From Roseomonas genomospecies 6 (lineage in GTDB: Bacteria; Pseudomonadota; Alphaproteobacteria; Azospirillales; Azospirillaceae): a DNA stretch of 64,000 nucleotides. The stretch covers positions 371,899 to 435,898 of the forward strand of contig NZ_QOKW01000002.1 in the NCBI RefSeq assembly GCF_008365375.1, in the 5' to 3' direction. The translations under genes were made by a program, and so were the position numbers. Position 1 is the first letter of the stretch, and the number at the start of each line of letters is the position of its first letter. Below are positions 7,519 through 16,312 of the stretch, piece by piece. Below the pieces are notes generated by a model. That model ran no database searches and was not told the origin of the DNA. It was given only the letters and a program-made list of their open reading frames with translations.

Positions 7519-9417
7519 ATGTCAGACACGACCCTGAAAGCCGCGGCACCCGACAAGGGCAGGCTGGCCGCGCTCACCCTCGGTGCGCTTGGCGTCGTTT
7601 ACGGCGACATCGGCACCAGCCCGCTCTACACGCTGCGCGAATGCTTCTCGCCGGAGCATGGGCTCGCCCTGACGCCGGCGAACATCCTCGGCATCATGTC
7701 CATGGTCTTCTGGGCGCTGGTGCTGGTGGTCACGGTGAAGTACGTGCTGTTCGTCATGCGGGCGGACAACAAGGGCGAAGGCGGCATCCTGGCCCTGCTC
7801 GCGCTGGCGACCAACAGCCGGCCCGACTCCACCGGGCGGCTGTCCGGCCTGATGGCGATGGGCCTGTTCGGCGCCGCCCTGTTCTACGGCGACGGCATGA
7901 TCACCCCAGCCATCTCCGTCCTCTCCGCCGTGGAAGGGCTGGAGGTGGCGCAGCCCGCGCTGGAGCGGGTCGTCGTGCCGGTGACCGTCGGCATCCTCAT
8001 CGCCCTCTTCGCGATCCAGAGCCGCGGCACCGAGAAGGTCGGGCGGCTGTTCGGTCCGATCATGGTCGCGTGGTTCGCCACGCTGGGCCTGCTGGGCCTG
8101 ATCGAGCTGGTGAAGGAGCCGCAGATCCTGGCGGCGCTCGACCCGCGCCACGCCGTGCATTTCTTCGCATCGAACGGCTGGATCGGCTTCCTGGTGCTGG
8201 GCGCCGTCGTCCTGGCCGTCACCGGGGGCGAGGCGCTGTACGCCGACATGGGGCATTTCGGCCGGCGCCCCATCAAGGTGGCGTGGCTGACGGTGGTCCT
8301 GCCGGCGCTGCTGCTGAACTATCTCGGCCAGTGCGCGCTGCTGCTGAGCGATCCCACGGCGGTTCGCAGCCCCTTCTATCTTCTGGTGCCGGATTGGGGC
8401 CTCTACCCCATGGTCCTGCTCTCCACCTGCGCGGCGGTGATCGCCAGCCAGGCGGTGATTTCCGGCGTCTTCTCCCTGACGCGGCAGGCGGTGCAGCTCG
8501 GACTGTGCCCGCGGCTGGACATCCGCCACACCTCGCAGGAGGAAGGCGGGCAGATCTACATCCCGCGCGCCAACTGGGGCCTGCTGTTCGCGGTCATCGG
8601 TCTGGTCGTCTGGTTCGAATCCTCCAGCCGTCTGGCGACCGCCTACGGCATCGCGGTGACCGGCGACATGGTCATCACCACCATCCTGGCGCTGGTCGTG
8701 GCGCACCGCCGCTGGAGCTGGAGCGTGCCGCTCTGTCTGGCGGTGGGCGCGCTGTTCCTCAGCGTCGATCTGGCGCTGTTCCTCGCCAACGCGGTGAAGA
8801 TCCCGCACGGCGGCTGGGTGCCGCTGGTGATCGCCGCGGTGACGCTGGGGCTGATGTCCACCTGGCGCCGAGGCCGGGCCGTTCTGAACCGCCGTCTGGC
8901 CGAGGACTCCCTGCCGTTGGACGGCTTCGTCAAGCGGCACGCCAAATCCTCCGAGATCCAGCGGGTGAAGGGCACGGCGATCTTCCTCACATCCAGCGCC
9001 GACACGGTGCCCATCGCCCTGCTGCACAACCTGAAGCACAATCAGGTGATGCACGAGCGCATCGTCTTCCTGACCGTCGTCGTCGAGGACGTGCCCCGCG
9101 TTCCCGCCAAGGAGCGCGTCGTCCTGGAAGGGCTGGCCGACGGTTTCTACCGCCTGACGGTCCGCTATGGCTTCTCGCAGGAGCCGAACATCCCCAAGGC
9201 GCTGCGGCTGTGCAAGGCGTTCGGGTTGGAGTTCGACGTGATGACGACCTCCTTCTTCCTGGGCCGGGAGACGCTGATCCCCCGCATCAACCCGCAGATG
9301 GCCCAGTGGCGGGAGAAGCTGTTCGTCGTGATGTCCCGCACCGCGGTCAGCGCCACCGACTTCTTCAAGATCCCGCCAAACCGCGTGGTCGAGCTGGGCA
9401 CCCAGGTTCAGCTCTGA
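7519..9417 (+). CDS. kup: Low-affinity potassium transport protein Kup
   Basis: Kup takes up K+ with protons across the inner membrane. The protein has 632 residues, as expected. The family signature GDIGTSPLYTL is near residue 33, about twelve membrane segments follow to residue 430 or so, and a cytoplasmic C-terminal domain ends the protein. The sequences YGDGMITPAISVLSA and ADMGHFG are also typical of the family. The gene stands alone between fliP and a strong terminator. Confidence 0.96.
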   Translation: MSDTTLKAAAPDKGRLAALTLGALGVVYGDIGTSPLYTLRECFSPEHGLALTPANILGIMSMVFWALVLVVTVKYVLFVMRADNKGEGGILALLALATNSRPDSTGRLSGLMAMGLFGAALFYGDGMITPAISVLSAVEGLEVAQPALERVVVPVTVGILIALFAIQSRGTEKVGRLFGPIMVAWFATLGLLGLIELVKEPQILAALDPRHAVHFFASNGWIGFLVLGAVVLAVTGGEALYADMGHFGRRPIKVAWLTVVLPALLLNYLGQCALLLSDPTAVRSPFYLLVPDWGLYPMVLLSTCAAVIASQAVISGVFSLTRQAVQLGLCPRLDIRHTSQEEGGQIYIPRANWGLLFAVIGLVVWFESSSRLATAYGIAVTGDMVITTILALVVAHRRWSWSVPLCLAVGALFLSVDLALFLANAVKIPHGGWVPLVIAAVTLGLMSTWRRGRAVLNRRLAEDSLPLDGFVKRHAKSSEIQRVKGTAIFLTSSADTVPIALLHNLKHNQVMHERIVFLTVVVEDVPRVPAKERVVLEGLADGFYRLTVRYGFSQEPNIPKALRLCKAFGLEFDVMTTSFFLGRETLIPRINPQMAQWREKLFVVMSRTAVSATDFFKIPPNRVVELGTQVQL

Positions 9418-9437
9418 GCCCGACCGTCATGGCAACG

Positions 9438-9470
9438 AAAAAGCCCCTTTCCGATGGAAAGGGGCTTTTT
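9438..9470. terminator. Bidirectional intrinsic terminator after kup
   Basis: A perfect 15-bp stem (9438-9452 with 9456-9470) has A5 at one end and T5 at the other, so it can stop transcription from both kup and the small minus-strand gene that ends at 9484. Confidence 0.92.
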
Positions 9471-9483
9471 CATGAAAAGAAGA

Positions 9484-9669
9484 TCAGGCCGCGGGCTTGC
9501 GCGGCGGGTTGACCGGGGCCATGAGAGCGGAGAAACGCTGATCCATGGACTGCAGCCACATCAGCATGATGGACATCTGCCCCTTCAGCTCGCGGATGTC
9601 GCCTTGGGTCGCGTGCTGCATGTCGATCAACTGGTCGAGCTTCGACAGGATTTCCGATTCGCGATCCAT
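9484..9669 (-). CDS. Small hypothetical coiled-coil protein
   Basis: This 61-residue protein begins MDRESEILSKLDQLIDMQ behind a good AGGGGAA ribosome binding site; an upstream in-frame ATG would add 15 residues but lacks such a site. It is one amphipathic helix with heptad spacing followed by a short Pro-rich tail, and has no membrane segment. It resembles the short coiled-coil proteins often left unnamed in Azospirillum-type genomes. The function is unknown. Confidence 0.7.
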   Translation of the reverse strand: MDRESEILSKLDQLIDMQHATQGDIRELKGQMSIMLMWLQSMDQRFSALMAPVNPPRKPAA

Positions 9670-9747
9670 CGATTCCCCTGCAAGCGCATGCATTCCGATG
9701 CAAAACCCTACCACGTCCTCGCGCGCCGGTCGATTCCGGAGGCGGCG

Positions 9748-12700
9748 CTAATTGATCGCCGCGCTCTGCTTCCCACGGTAGTTCTTCAGGAACTTCTGGA
9801 ACACGTCCACCTCCGCGACGCGGGAGCGGACGGTGTTGACGTCGATCAGGCCCAGCGCCTGCTCGGGACGGGTCAGCACGCGGAAGGCGTCGGCGTCGGG
9901 GCCGTTGGTCATGGCCGAGCCGAACTCCTTGCGCAGCAGGTTCAGGTTCGTCCCGTCCCCGGCCAGCGCCAGCGCCACGGCGCGGTTCAGCACGAGTTGC
10001 GAGGTCGCCGGGGTGATCGGCTGGGCCGGTGGCGGCGGCGGACCGATCAGCTTGTTCAGCGCGAAGGCCGCGGCCTCCCATTTCTGCGCCCGCCACGCGA
10101 TGTCCACCCGCAGCGAGTTGGCCGGCTTGCCGTCGTCCTCGGACAGCAGCAGAAGCGCCTCGTCCCCGCGGCCCATCTCGGCCAGCGCCTTGGCCTGCAT
10201 CAGCCGGCGCTCGCCGACGAGGTCCGCCGGGAGGTTCGGCACGTTCGACAGTTCCAGCGCGCGCAGAGCCTCCTCCGGCTTGTTGTCGAGCAGGCGGACG
10301 GACGCGAGCCGGGTGCCGACGCGCGCCTTGTCCTCGCCGGACAGGCGGTATTCCACCTGATGCTGCAACAGGTCGGAGGCGCGGTTCAGCAGGTCCACGG
10401 AGATCAGCCTTTCAGCGAGCTGCCGGATCACCTCGTCGCCCGCCTCTCCGACCGGGGTCAGTTCGCGGAACTGGTCGTAGAGCTGGAGCGCGTCGATGGT
10501 CGGCAGCTTCTGCGCCCCGTCCTTGTAGAGGTCGGCGAAGATGCGCGACATCTCGCGGGTGATCTCCTCCGCCCGCGGCGTCTCGGCGACCAGGGCCGCG
10601 GTGTCCTTCATGGCGTTGAAGCCGTCGGCATACTGTCCGGCGGCGATCAGCACCTCGCCCATGCGCTGGCGGATCTGCATCTCCAGCTCGTCGCCGCGCC
10701 AGGTGAAGGTCAGTCCGGCGAGCTGCTCCGCCGCCGCGGGCGGCGACATGCGGCCCTCCGCCAGTTGCAGGTTCACCAGAGCCAGCCCGGCCTTGGCCCG
10801 GTAATAGCGGTCGAGGCTGTTGTAGGCGGCGTTCAACTGCTCCAGCGCCCGCTCCGGCTCGTTGGCCTGGGCGTAGTAGAGGCCGCGGAGATACTGGACG
10901 TCGGGCCGCTCCTCCGCATCCGTGCCGCCGCGTTCGGCGATGCGGTCCAGTAGCCGCTTGGCGAAGGGCGCGTCGCCGGTTCGCAGCGCGGCCTCGGCGG
11001 CGCGGGTCGCCAGCTTGGTCAGGATCGGGTCGGGGTAGGAGTTCAGGATCGGCGCCGCCGCCTTGAACCCGGTCTGGGCCGCCGGCCAGTCGTTGCGGTC
11101 CGCCGCGATGGCGGCGCGCCACAGCGCGGCCTCCCCATTGTTGGCGAGGTTCGGATGGGCGAAGTCCTCCGCCGCCGCGTCGAGATTGCCGGCCAGGAAG
11201 CGCGCGGCCCCGCGCAGGGCGCGGAACTCCGGCCAGCCTTCCAGGTCGGGCTGGCTTTCCTGCAACACCTCCATCATGCCGATGGCCTCCTGCCCGAAGC
11301 CGTTCGCCAAATAGAAGCGGGCGAGGTCGAGCTGGGCGCGGGGACGCTCGGAATCCGGCGCGTTGACGACGCCGAGCTGAAGGTTCTGCCGCGCCTCGGT
11401 GTAGTGGTCGAGGTCGCCCTTCTTCCAGGCGGGCAGGTCGAACAAGCGCCGCCCGGCGGGCACCGGCTTCGGGTCGGTGGGGGGCGTCAGCGTGTTGGAG
11501 GCGCCGCCGGGGGCGGGCTTCGGCGGCAGCGCGGCCGTCTGGGCCTGAGCCGCCGGGCGGTTGCCCGCGTCGGCCATGGGCGACAGGTGCAGGCCGCCCG
11601 CGGCGGTCAGCTCCACCCCTTCCTTCACCGGGCGGACGGTGACGGCATCGGCGATGGGCCGCACGACGATGCCCTGGTAGCTGGGCAGCAGTTCCAGATC
11701 GGCGTAGCGGTGCGACTCGGGGATGGCGTTTCCGGGAACCGGCAGCGGGACGATCTGGAGACGGTCGCCGACGTCGGGGTCCGAGAGCGTCACCACGGTC
11801 GCCGCGTCCGCAGCCCGCACGACGAGCCGCGCCCCCAGAAGAAAGTCGGGTTCCGGGTCGATCTTCAATTCGAAGGGCGGCGTGCCGCTCAGGCGGCTGG
11901 TCGGCGTGATCCGCCAGTTCGTTCCCTGCCGTTCGATCTTTGGCCAGACCAGCGGCCCGATCCTGGTGCGGAAGGCGCTTCCCCCGGTGGCCGGCACCGG
12001 CTCGATCGCGCCGACCGTCGCGGCCCCGCCGCCGATGGCTTTTCCGGCGCCGATGGGCAGAGGCTTGTCGAACACGATGTAGAGATGGCCGGCGCGCGGA
12101 TAGACGGCGATGGACGCCGGGCCGCCCGCATCGAAGACCAGTGTCGGCCCCTGCGGTTCGGCCTTCGCGGGGTCCGGCTTGGCAGGGTCGAGCTTGGCGG
12201 GATCAACCTTCACAGCCTCCGGCTTCGCGGGCGTGGCGGCGGCAACGGCCTCCTTCGGCGGAGGAGGGGCCGGGGCCGGCTTGGCGGCGGTTGGAGCAGG
12301 GGCCGCGGCGGCGGGTGCAGGCGGGGCGGGCTGCGGACGCACCGTGGTCGTCGTGGCGCCGGGCGGCGGGGACGCCGCCGGATCGCTGGCCGCCGCGTTC
12401 ACCGGAAGACCGGCGCGCGTGCCGGGATTCAGCACCTCGATCACCACGGAACGGCCCGACTTCCCGTCCTTCACCTCCGCGTCCTGCGGCACGGCGAAGG
12501 TGACGGCCAGAGCGCCGTTGGCCTGCCGGAACTGCTCCACATTCTGGATGTTGCGCAGATTCGCCTTGGCCGCCGGCGCCAGATCGGCGGTGCCGTTGCG
12601 GTCGAACAGAAGCGTGGCCGACGCGCCGTCGCGGCGCAGCGTGTAATCGACTCCCTCCGGCCAGGTGAAGGACAGGCGGCTCTGCTGCGGCGTGTCGTCG

Positions 12701-13209
12701 GCGCTGACCGTCACCCGCCCCGCGGAACGCGCGGCGGCAGCGGCAGGGGCAGCGGCGGCAGGGGCTGAAGTCTCCACCTTGGCGCCGCGGGCTGCCGGAG
12801 GGTCGGCGGCGGGGGTCAGGTCCAGCGCCACGGCGTTGCCGTTGCGGAAGCTCTTCAAGGTCACCGGACGCTTCAGGTCGAAGGTCACGGTCTTGCCATC
12901 GCCCCCGATCCTCACCCCGGACAGATAATCGGGCAGCGCCGACACCGTCCGGTCCAGAGCGGCGTTGATCGGCTCGTCGAAGCGGACGACCAGCGTGTTG
13001 CCCTCCACCGACGCGCTGTAGCCGGTCTGGCGCGGCCAGTCGAAAACCATGCGCCCGAAGGTCTTGTGGGTGGCGGCGCGCACCGGGACGTCGACGGCCC
13101 ACGCCGGCACGGCGACAAGCAGGGCCGGCATGGCGACGAGCAGGGCCGTGGCGGCCACCATGCCGCACAGCCACCGCCGGTATGCCCTGCCCCGCCCCAT
13201 CCGCGTCAT
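9748..13209 (-). CDS. Large secreted TPR protein coupled to motB
   Basis: The protein has 1153 residues. A long signal peptide with a hydrophobic core covers about residues 11-38. Next come beta-rich AMIN-like stretches such as ASVEGNTLVVRFDEPINA, then a long Pro/Ala/Lys-rich linker (about residues 260-360), a second beta-rich region, and from about residue 600 to the end a chain of TPR-like helical repeats. It is likely periplasmic. The ATG at 13209 overlaps the stop of the MotB-like gene by four bases. Tight coupling to two MotB-like genes and cheZ suggests a role at the motor or in cell-envelope anchoring of the flagellum; this is inference. No characterised homologue is recognised. Confidence 0.85.
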   Translation of the reverse strand: MTRMGRGRAYRRWLCGMVAATALLVAMPALLVAVPAWAVDVPVRAATHKTFGRMVFDWPRQTGYSASVEGNTLVVRFDEPINAALDRTVSALPDYLSGVRIGGDGKTVTFDLKRPVTLKSFRNGNAVALDLTPAADPPAARGAKVETSAPAAAAPAAAAARSAGRVTVSADDTPQQSRLSFTWPEGVDYTLRRDGASATLLFDRNGTADLAPAAKANLRNIQNVEQFRQANGALAVTFAVPQDAEVKDGKSGRSVVIEVLNPGTRAGLPVNAAASDPAASPPPGATTTTVRPQPAPPAPAAAAPAPTAAKPAPAPPPPKEAVAAATPAKPEAVKVDPAKLDPAKPDPAKAEPQGPTLVFDAGGPASIAVYPRAGHLYIVFDKPLPIGAGKAIGGGAATVGAIEPVPATGGSAFRTRIGPLVWPKIERQGTNWRITPTSRLSGTPPFELKIDPEPDFLLGARLVVRAADAATVVTLSDPDVGDRLQIVPLPVPGNAIPESHRYADLELLPSYQGIVVRPIADAVTVRPVKEGVELTAAGGLHLSPMADAGNRPAAQAQTAALPPKPAPGGASNTLTPPTDPKPVPAGRRLFDLPAWKKGDLDHYTEARQNLQLGVVNAPDSERPRAQLDLARFYLANGFGQEAIGMMEVLQESQPDLEGWPEFRALRGAARFLAGNLDAAAEDFAHPNLANNGEAALWRAAIAADRNDWPAAQTGFKAAAPILNSYPDPILTKLATRAAEAALRTGDAPFAKRLLDRIAERGGTDAEERPDVQYLRGLYYAQANEPERALEQLNAAYNSLDRYYRAKAGLALVNLQLAEGRMSPPAAAEQLAGLTFTWRGDELEMQIRQRMGEVLIAAGQYADGFNAMKDTAALVAETPRAEEITREMSRIFADLYKDGAQKLPTIDALQLYDQFRELTPVGEAGDEVIRQLAERLISVDLLNRASDLLQHQVEYRLSGEDKARVGTRLASVRLLDNKPEEALRALELSNVPNLPADLVGERRLMQAKALAEMGRGDEALLLLSEDDGKPANSLRVDIAWRAQKWEAAAFALNKLIGPPPPPAQPITPATSQLVLNRAVALALAGDGTNLNLLRKEFGSAMTNGPDADAFRVLTRPEQALGLIDVNTVRSRVAEVDVFQKFLKNYRGKQSAAIN

Positions 13210-13946
13210 TCCTCCGCTTCCGTTTCGGCCGCCGCCGACCCCGACACGGGCAGCCCGGCCGTTTCCTCGCGGACCACCACATCCACCCGCGCGCCGCCCG
13301 GCACCGGGTCGATGCCCGCCGGCTCGCTCATCACGCTGCGCGCCACGAGGTCGCGCTTGTAGCCGGTTTCGCGCAGCAGCGCCGCAACGGCAACCGCACG
13401 CGTGAGGGCGCGTTCCCAACCCAACCCCGCGGATTGGTCTTCCCGCTCGGCATGGCCGACGACCTCGATCCGGTTGCCGATCCGCCCCACCGCGGCGCCC
13501 AGCAGATACAGCACGCGCCGCCCCTGGTCGGTGAAGCTTCCCCCGGTCGGGTCGAACATCACATGGGCCGGCAGGCCGATGACCACCCGGTCGTCCTCCC
13601 GCCGCACTTCCACCGCGGCCAGATCCTCGTTGGCGGCGGTCTGGGTGCGCAGCAGGGCGCCGAGATAGTCCAGATTGATCGCCGATTGCGACTCGATCGT
13701 GGCGGCGTTGAAGGCGGCCTTCGGCTCGGGCGACTCCGCCGACGGGGAGGTCGCCGTGGACCGCGCGGAGGACAGGGACTTCACCAGCCCGGTCCAACGC
13801 TGCGCCTCCGGCTCGCTCATCGAATACATCAGCACGAAGAAGGCCAGCAGCAGCGACATCAGATCGGTGAAGCTGATGAGCCAGATCGTCCGGTTGTGGC
13901 CGCCGCTCACGTCCTCGGCCTTGGGAAGCTTGGGCAGGCGGATCAT
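13206..13946 (-). CDS. MotB-like stator protein with conserved Asp (OmpA/MotB family)
   Basis: This 246-residue protein has one membrane segment at about residues 21-42 in the context ISFTDLMSLLLAFFVLMYSMS. Asp28 aligns with the proton-binding Asp32 of E. coli MotB. The C-terminal half is an OmpA-like peptidoglycan-binding domain with RIEVVGHAEREDQSAGLGWERA. No motA is adjacent. It overlaps the genes on both sides by four bases. It could be the functional MotB or an accessory stator-type protein. Confidence 0.85.
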   Translation of the reverse strand: MIRLPKLPKAEDVSGGHNRTIWLISFTDLMSLLLAFFVLMYSMSEPEAQRWTGLVKSLSSARSTATSPSAESPEPKAAFNAATIESQSAINLDYLGALLRTQTAANEDLAAVEVRREDDRVVIGLPAHVMFDPTGGSFTDQGRRVLYLLGAAVGRIGNRIEVVGHAEREDQSAGLGWERALTRAVAVAALLRETGYKRDLVARSVMSEPAGIDPVPGGARVDVVVREETAGLPVSGSAAAETEAEE

Positions 13947-14641
13947 CGGCGCCCTCCCCCCGGCGGCGGATCGTCGGCGCGCAGGCTGAACAGCAGGCGC
14001 ACCGCGCCCGGCGCGCCGCGCTCGATGCCCACCGTCACGGCGTCGGACGGCGCGCCGTCGGCGATCAGCAGCCGGGCCAGCGCGCCGGCCCGCACCACGG
14101 GGCCGGGCGGCTGGCTGGGGCCGCCCGCCGGACCGCCCGCCGGGCCAATGGACAGGAGCGCGTCCAGCTCGATCCGCTCGCCGGGCCGGTTCTCCAGCAA
14201 GGCGTCGGCCACCCGGTCGATCAGCCCCATCCGGTCCGGGCGCAGGTCGGCGGTGCCCGGCAGGAACAGCTCGTCGGCGGGAAGGCGCACCTCCAGCAGG
14301 CGGCCCGGCGTGACGCTGTCCACCTTCGCCACGGCGATGGCGGTGGCGAACAGGTTGCCCAGCCCGTTCAGCCGCTGCACGGCGAAGACGGTGCCGGCGC
14401 GCGAGGCCAGCGGGTCGGCCGGTTCGCGCAGGCGGGGATCGATGAAGAAGGCGGGGAAGCTGCGCTCCAGCGACACCAGAACCGTGCGCACCCGCTGGGC
14501 GGTCTGCACCGATTGGGCGTTCAGAACGATGAAGAAGACGAGCAGCAGCAGAAACAGCGACAGCAGAAGCACGATGCTTCCGTTGTTCGGGTTCGGCCGG
14601 CTGCCCGACAGGTCCGGCTTCCTGTGGCCGGGCGCAGCCAT
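13943..14641 (-). CDS. MotB-like paralogue lacking the proton-binding Asp
   Basis: The 232-residue protein has one membrane segment (about residues 21-42, SIVLLLSLFLLLLVFFIVLN) in the same place as its downstream neighbour. No Asp occurs in that segment, so it cannot carry protons in the MotB manner. The C-terminal part is a weak OmpA-like domain containing LFLPGTADLRPDRMGLIDRV. A flexible stretch of Gly-Pro repeats lies near residue 165. It is placed between cheZ and the other MotB-like gene, so a structural or regulatory partner of the motor is plausible. Confidence 0.8.
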   Translation of the reverse strand: MAAPGHRKPDLSGSRPNPNNGSIVLLLSLFLLLLVFFIVLNAQSVQTAQRVRTVLVSLERSFPAFFIDPRLREPADPLASRAGTVFAVQRLNGLGNLFATAIAVAKVDSVTPGRLLEVRLPADELFLPGTADLRPDRMGLIDRVADALLENRPGERIELDALLSIGPAGGPAGGPSQPPGPVVRAGALARLLIADGAPSDAVTVGIERGAPGAVRLLFSLRADDPPPGGGRR

Positions 14642-14645
14642 GGGA

Positions 14646-15359
14646 TTAATCGAAGCTCGCCAGCAGGCGGTCGATCTCGTCCTGGTCCATGGCGGCGCTG
14701 GTCATCTGGGGGCCGTGGAGCAGCCCGGCTTCCGGATCGTCCGCCGGCCGGTCGGTCGCGAAGTTCAGCGCCGGATCGGCGTGGGCCGTGGCTGCGGCGG
14801 CAGCGGCGGGCCGTGTGTGGTTCTGCCGCACCTCGTCGCCGAAGGCCGCGACGATCATGTCCACCTTCGATTCGATGTGCTTCAGCGTGCGCACGACCTT
14901 GGAGATGCGCTGGCCGGTGATGTCCTGGAAATTGCAGGCCTCGAAGATCTTGGTGACCTGCTCGGTCAGCTTCGCCGAATTCTCCGGGTCGATCCGGCCG
15001 GCGATGCCGGTGATGACGTCGCAGGCGTCGAAGATGGCGAAGGTGGCCTGTTCCGTGGCCCCCACGACGGCGTCCAGCTCATCCGTGGCGTTGGGAATGT
15101 GCTGGTCGCGGATCTCCGCGGGCTGGAGCGCCGCCAGTTCCTGCTTGGCGCCTTCGATGAAGCGGGCGAGGTCCACCACCTCCTTGTAGAGGCGCAGGTC
15201 GGTGGCGGAAATGTCGCCGTCCATGCTGCCGAGGATGGAGCGGACGATGTCCGTCACCTCCTCGCGGCTCAGCGGCTGGGCCGCTTCGGCGTGGGCGGTG
15301 TCGAGCTGCTGGCGCAGGAGCTTCTGTTCGGCGAGCGAGGAGGAAACGGGCGGGGCCAT
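14646..15359 (-). CDS. cheZ: CheZ-like chemotaxis protein phosphatase
   Basis: CheZ removes phosphate from CheY. This 237-residue protein is almost all helical and contains the CheZ-type signature ACNFQDITGQRISKVVRTLKH at about residues 140-160. The C-terminus, MDQDEIDRLLASFD, resembles the CheY-binding tail and also the FliM N-terminal peptide type. The ATG at 15359 was chosen because it starts the conserved part. It heads the operon with the two MotB-like genes and the TPR protein, and a perfect CtrA-type site lies upstream. Confidence 0.85.
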   Translation of the reverse strand: MAPPVSSSLAEQKLLRQQLDTAHAEAAQPLSREEVTDIVRSILGSMDGDISATDLRLYKEVVDLARFIEGAKQELAALQPAEIRDQHIPNATDELDAVVGATEQATFAIFDACDVITGIAGRIDPENSAKLTEQVTKIFEACNFQDITGQRISKVVRTLKHIESKVDMIVAAFGDEVRQNHTRPAAAAAATAHADPALNFATDRPADDPEAGLLHGPQMTSAAMDQDEIDRLLASFD

Positions 15360-15528
15360 GTGCGTTCCGATGTGAGCGTTCCGTGGTCTTGTCCGGCCTG
15401 CGTGCGATCGGGTGCGTCGACCGGCCCGGACGCGGACGCCCGATGCTGGGATGCCCCAGAATCGCGCCCTCGCACGGCCGCCGCCGACTCGGAGCCTCGT
15501 CAGCCTCATCAAGCCTAGTTTCGGTCGG

Positions 15529-15543
15529 TTAACACGCCGTTAA
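15529..15543 (-). promoter_or_regulatory. Full CtrA box upstream of cheZ operon
   Basis: The minus strand reads TTAACGGCGTGTTAACC, a perfect match to TTAA-N7-TTAAC. It is the best CtrA-type site in the window and lies 170 bases before the cheZ start. Confidence 0.72.
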
Positions 15544-15684
15544 GCGGCTGAGATGTCGCAACGCAAAGACGGAACGATACAGCGCGACCGGAAAGAAAGC
15601 GGCAGCTTTCACCTGCGCTCGCCAGTGTCGAAATTTGCCGAATGATGCGGCAATTCGTTTCAGGAGGGATCTGCGGAACGGACA

Positions 15685-15709
15685 AAGGGCCGCCATGACG
15701 GCGGCCCTT
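15685..15709 (-). terminator. Terminator-like hairpin after the KGG-repeat gene
   Basis: A perfect 10-bp stem (15685-15694 with 15700-15709, AAGGGCCGCC) has a five-base loop. The following T-run is short. It lies 64 bases past the stop of the KGG gene. Confidence 0.6.
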
Positions 15710-15772
15710 CTTCACCGTTGCACGGCGTCACCGTGACGGTGGTCCATCATGCCGGCGGCATGGTTCGGCTGG

Positions 15773-16111
15773 TCAGCTCCCGCTGCTCCGCCCACCGCCA
15801 TGGCTGTGCTCGCCGCCCTTGCGGCCCGCTTCCGCTGCTCGTTCCGGATCGTTCTTGAAATTGCCGCCGGACTGCTGACCGCCCTTATGGCCGGCTTCCG
15901 ACGCGCGCTCCGGATCGTTCTTGAAGTTGCCGCCGGACACCTGGCCGCCCTTGTGGCCAGCCTCCGAGGCGCGTTCCGGATCGTTCTTGAAGTTGCCGCC
16001 GGACGCCTGACCGCCCTTGTGGCCGGCTTCCGACGCGCGCTCCGGATCGTTCTTGAAGTTGCCGCCGGACGCCTGACCGCCAGAGCTACGGCCCTGATTC
16101 TTGTCGTTCAT
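15773..16111 (-). CDS. KGG-repeat (Con-10/GsiB-type) stress protein
   Basis: This 112-residue hydrophilic protein has four near-identical repeats of about 22 residues, each with the pattern SGGNFKNDPERASEAGHKGG, where the last one varies. Such KGG/Con-10 proteins are general stress and desiccation proteins. The start MNDKNQG follows a GGAG site; an upstream ATG is not supported by one. The leader carries an EcfG-like promoter and a small hairpin. It stands between two flagellar operons but is unrelated to them. Confidence 0.88.
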   Translation of the reverse strand: MNDKNQGRSSGGQASGGNFKNDPERASEAGHKGGQASGGNFKNDPERASEAGHKGGQVSGGNFKNDPERASEAGHKGGQQSGGNFKNDPERAAEAGRKGGEHSHGGGRSSGS

Positions 16112-16134
16112 CTTGTCTCCTTCCTTCTTTTTTT

Positions 16135-16155
16135 CGGGCAATTTTGCGTTGCCCG
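16135..16155 (-). repeat. 7-bp hairpin in the KGG-gene leader
   Basis: The arms CGGGCAA (16135-16141) and TTGCCCG (16149-16155) are perfect complements. The hairpin lies about 25 bases before the start codon, so it may shape the leader RNA. Confidence 0.45.
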
Positions 16156-16169
16156 AACACGCCGGAGCC

Positions 16170-16194
16170 AACATGAAGCGGAGCCGCCCGTTCC
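16170..16194 (-). promoter_or_regulatory. EcfG-type general stress promoter, candidate
   Basis: On the minus strand the sequence is GGAAC (16190-16194), 16 bases, then TGTT (16170-16173). The alphaproteobacterial EcfG consensus is GGAAC-N16/17-CGTT, so there is one mismatch. It fits control of a KGG stress protein. Confidence 0.5.
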
Positions 16195-16312
16195 GCGGCT
16201 TATACCGTCCTCACAGTATGTGTACGTATATTCGATAGACGCCCGGCAGCGTGCGGTATGACCATCCGCACGGTCATACCCTGCCCGCCGGCGCCGCAGC
16301 CAAAGGGCGTAA

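Larger units (their letters stand above)
15360..15772. other. Gene-free stretch upstream of cheZ
   Basis: These 413 bases hold the cheZ operon promoter region, with the CtrA-type site at 15529-15543, and the hairpin at 15685-15709 that ends the KGG gene. Nothing else was recognised. Confidence 0.6.

Noticed and set aside
13210..13797. N-terminal extension of the giant TPR protein over the MotB-like gene
   Set aside because: The extension lies fully inside the MotB-like gene in another frame. The ATG at 13209 begins a proper signal peptide and overlaps the upstream stop as ATGA.
15773..16111. The regular repeats of the KGG gene as a CRISPR array
   Set aside because: The repeats are about 66 bases, in frame, without spacers, and encode the KGG protein motif.
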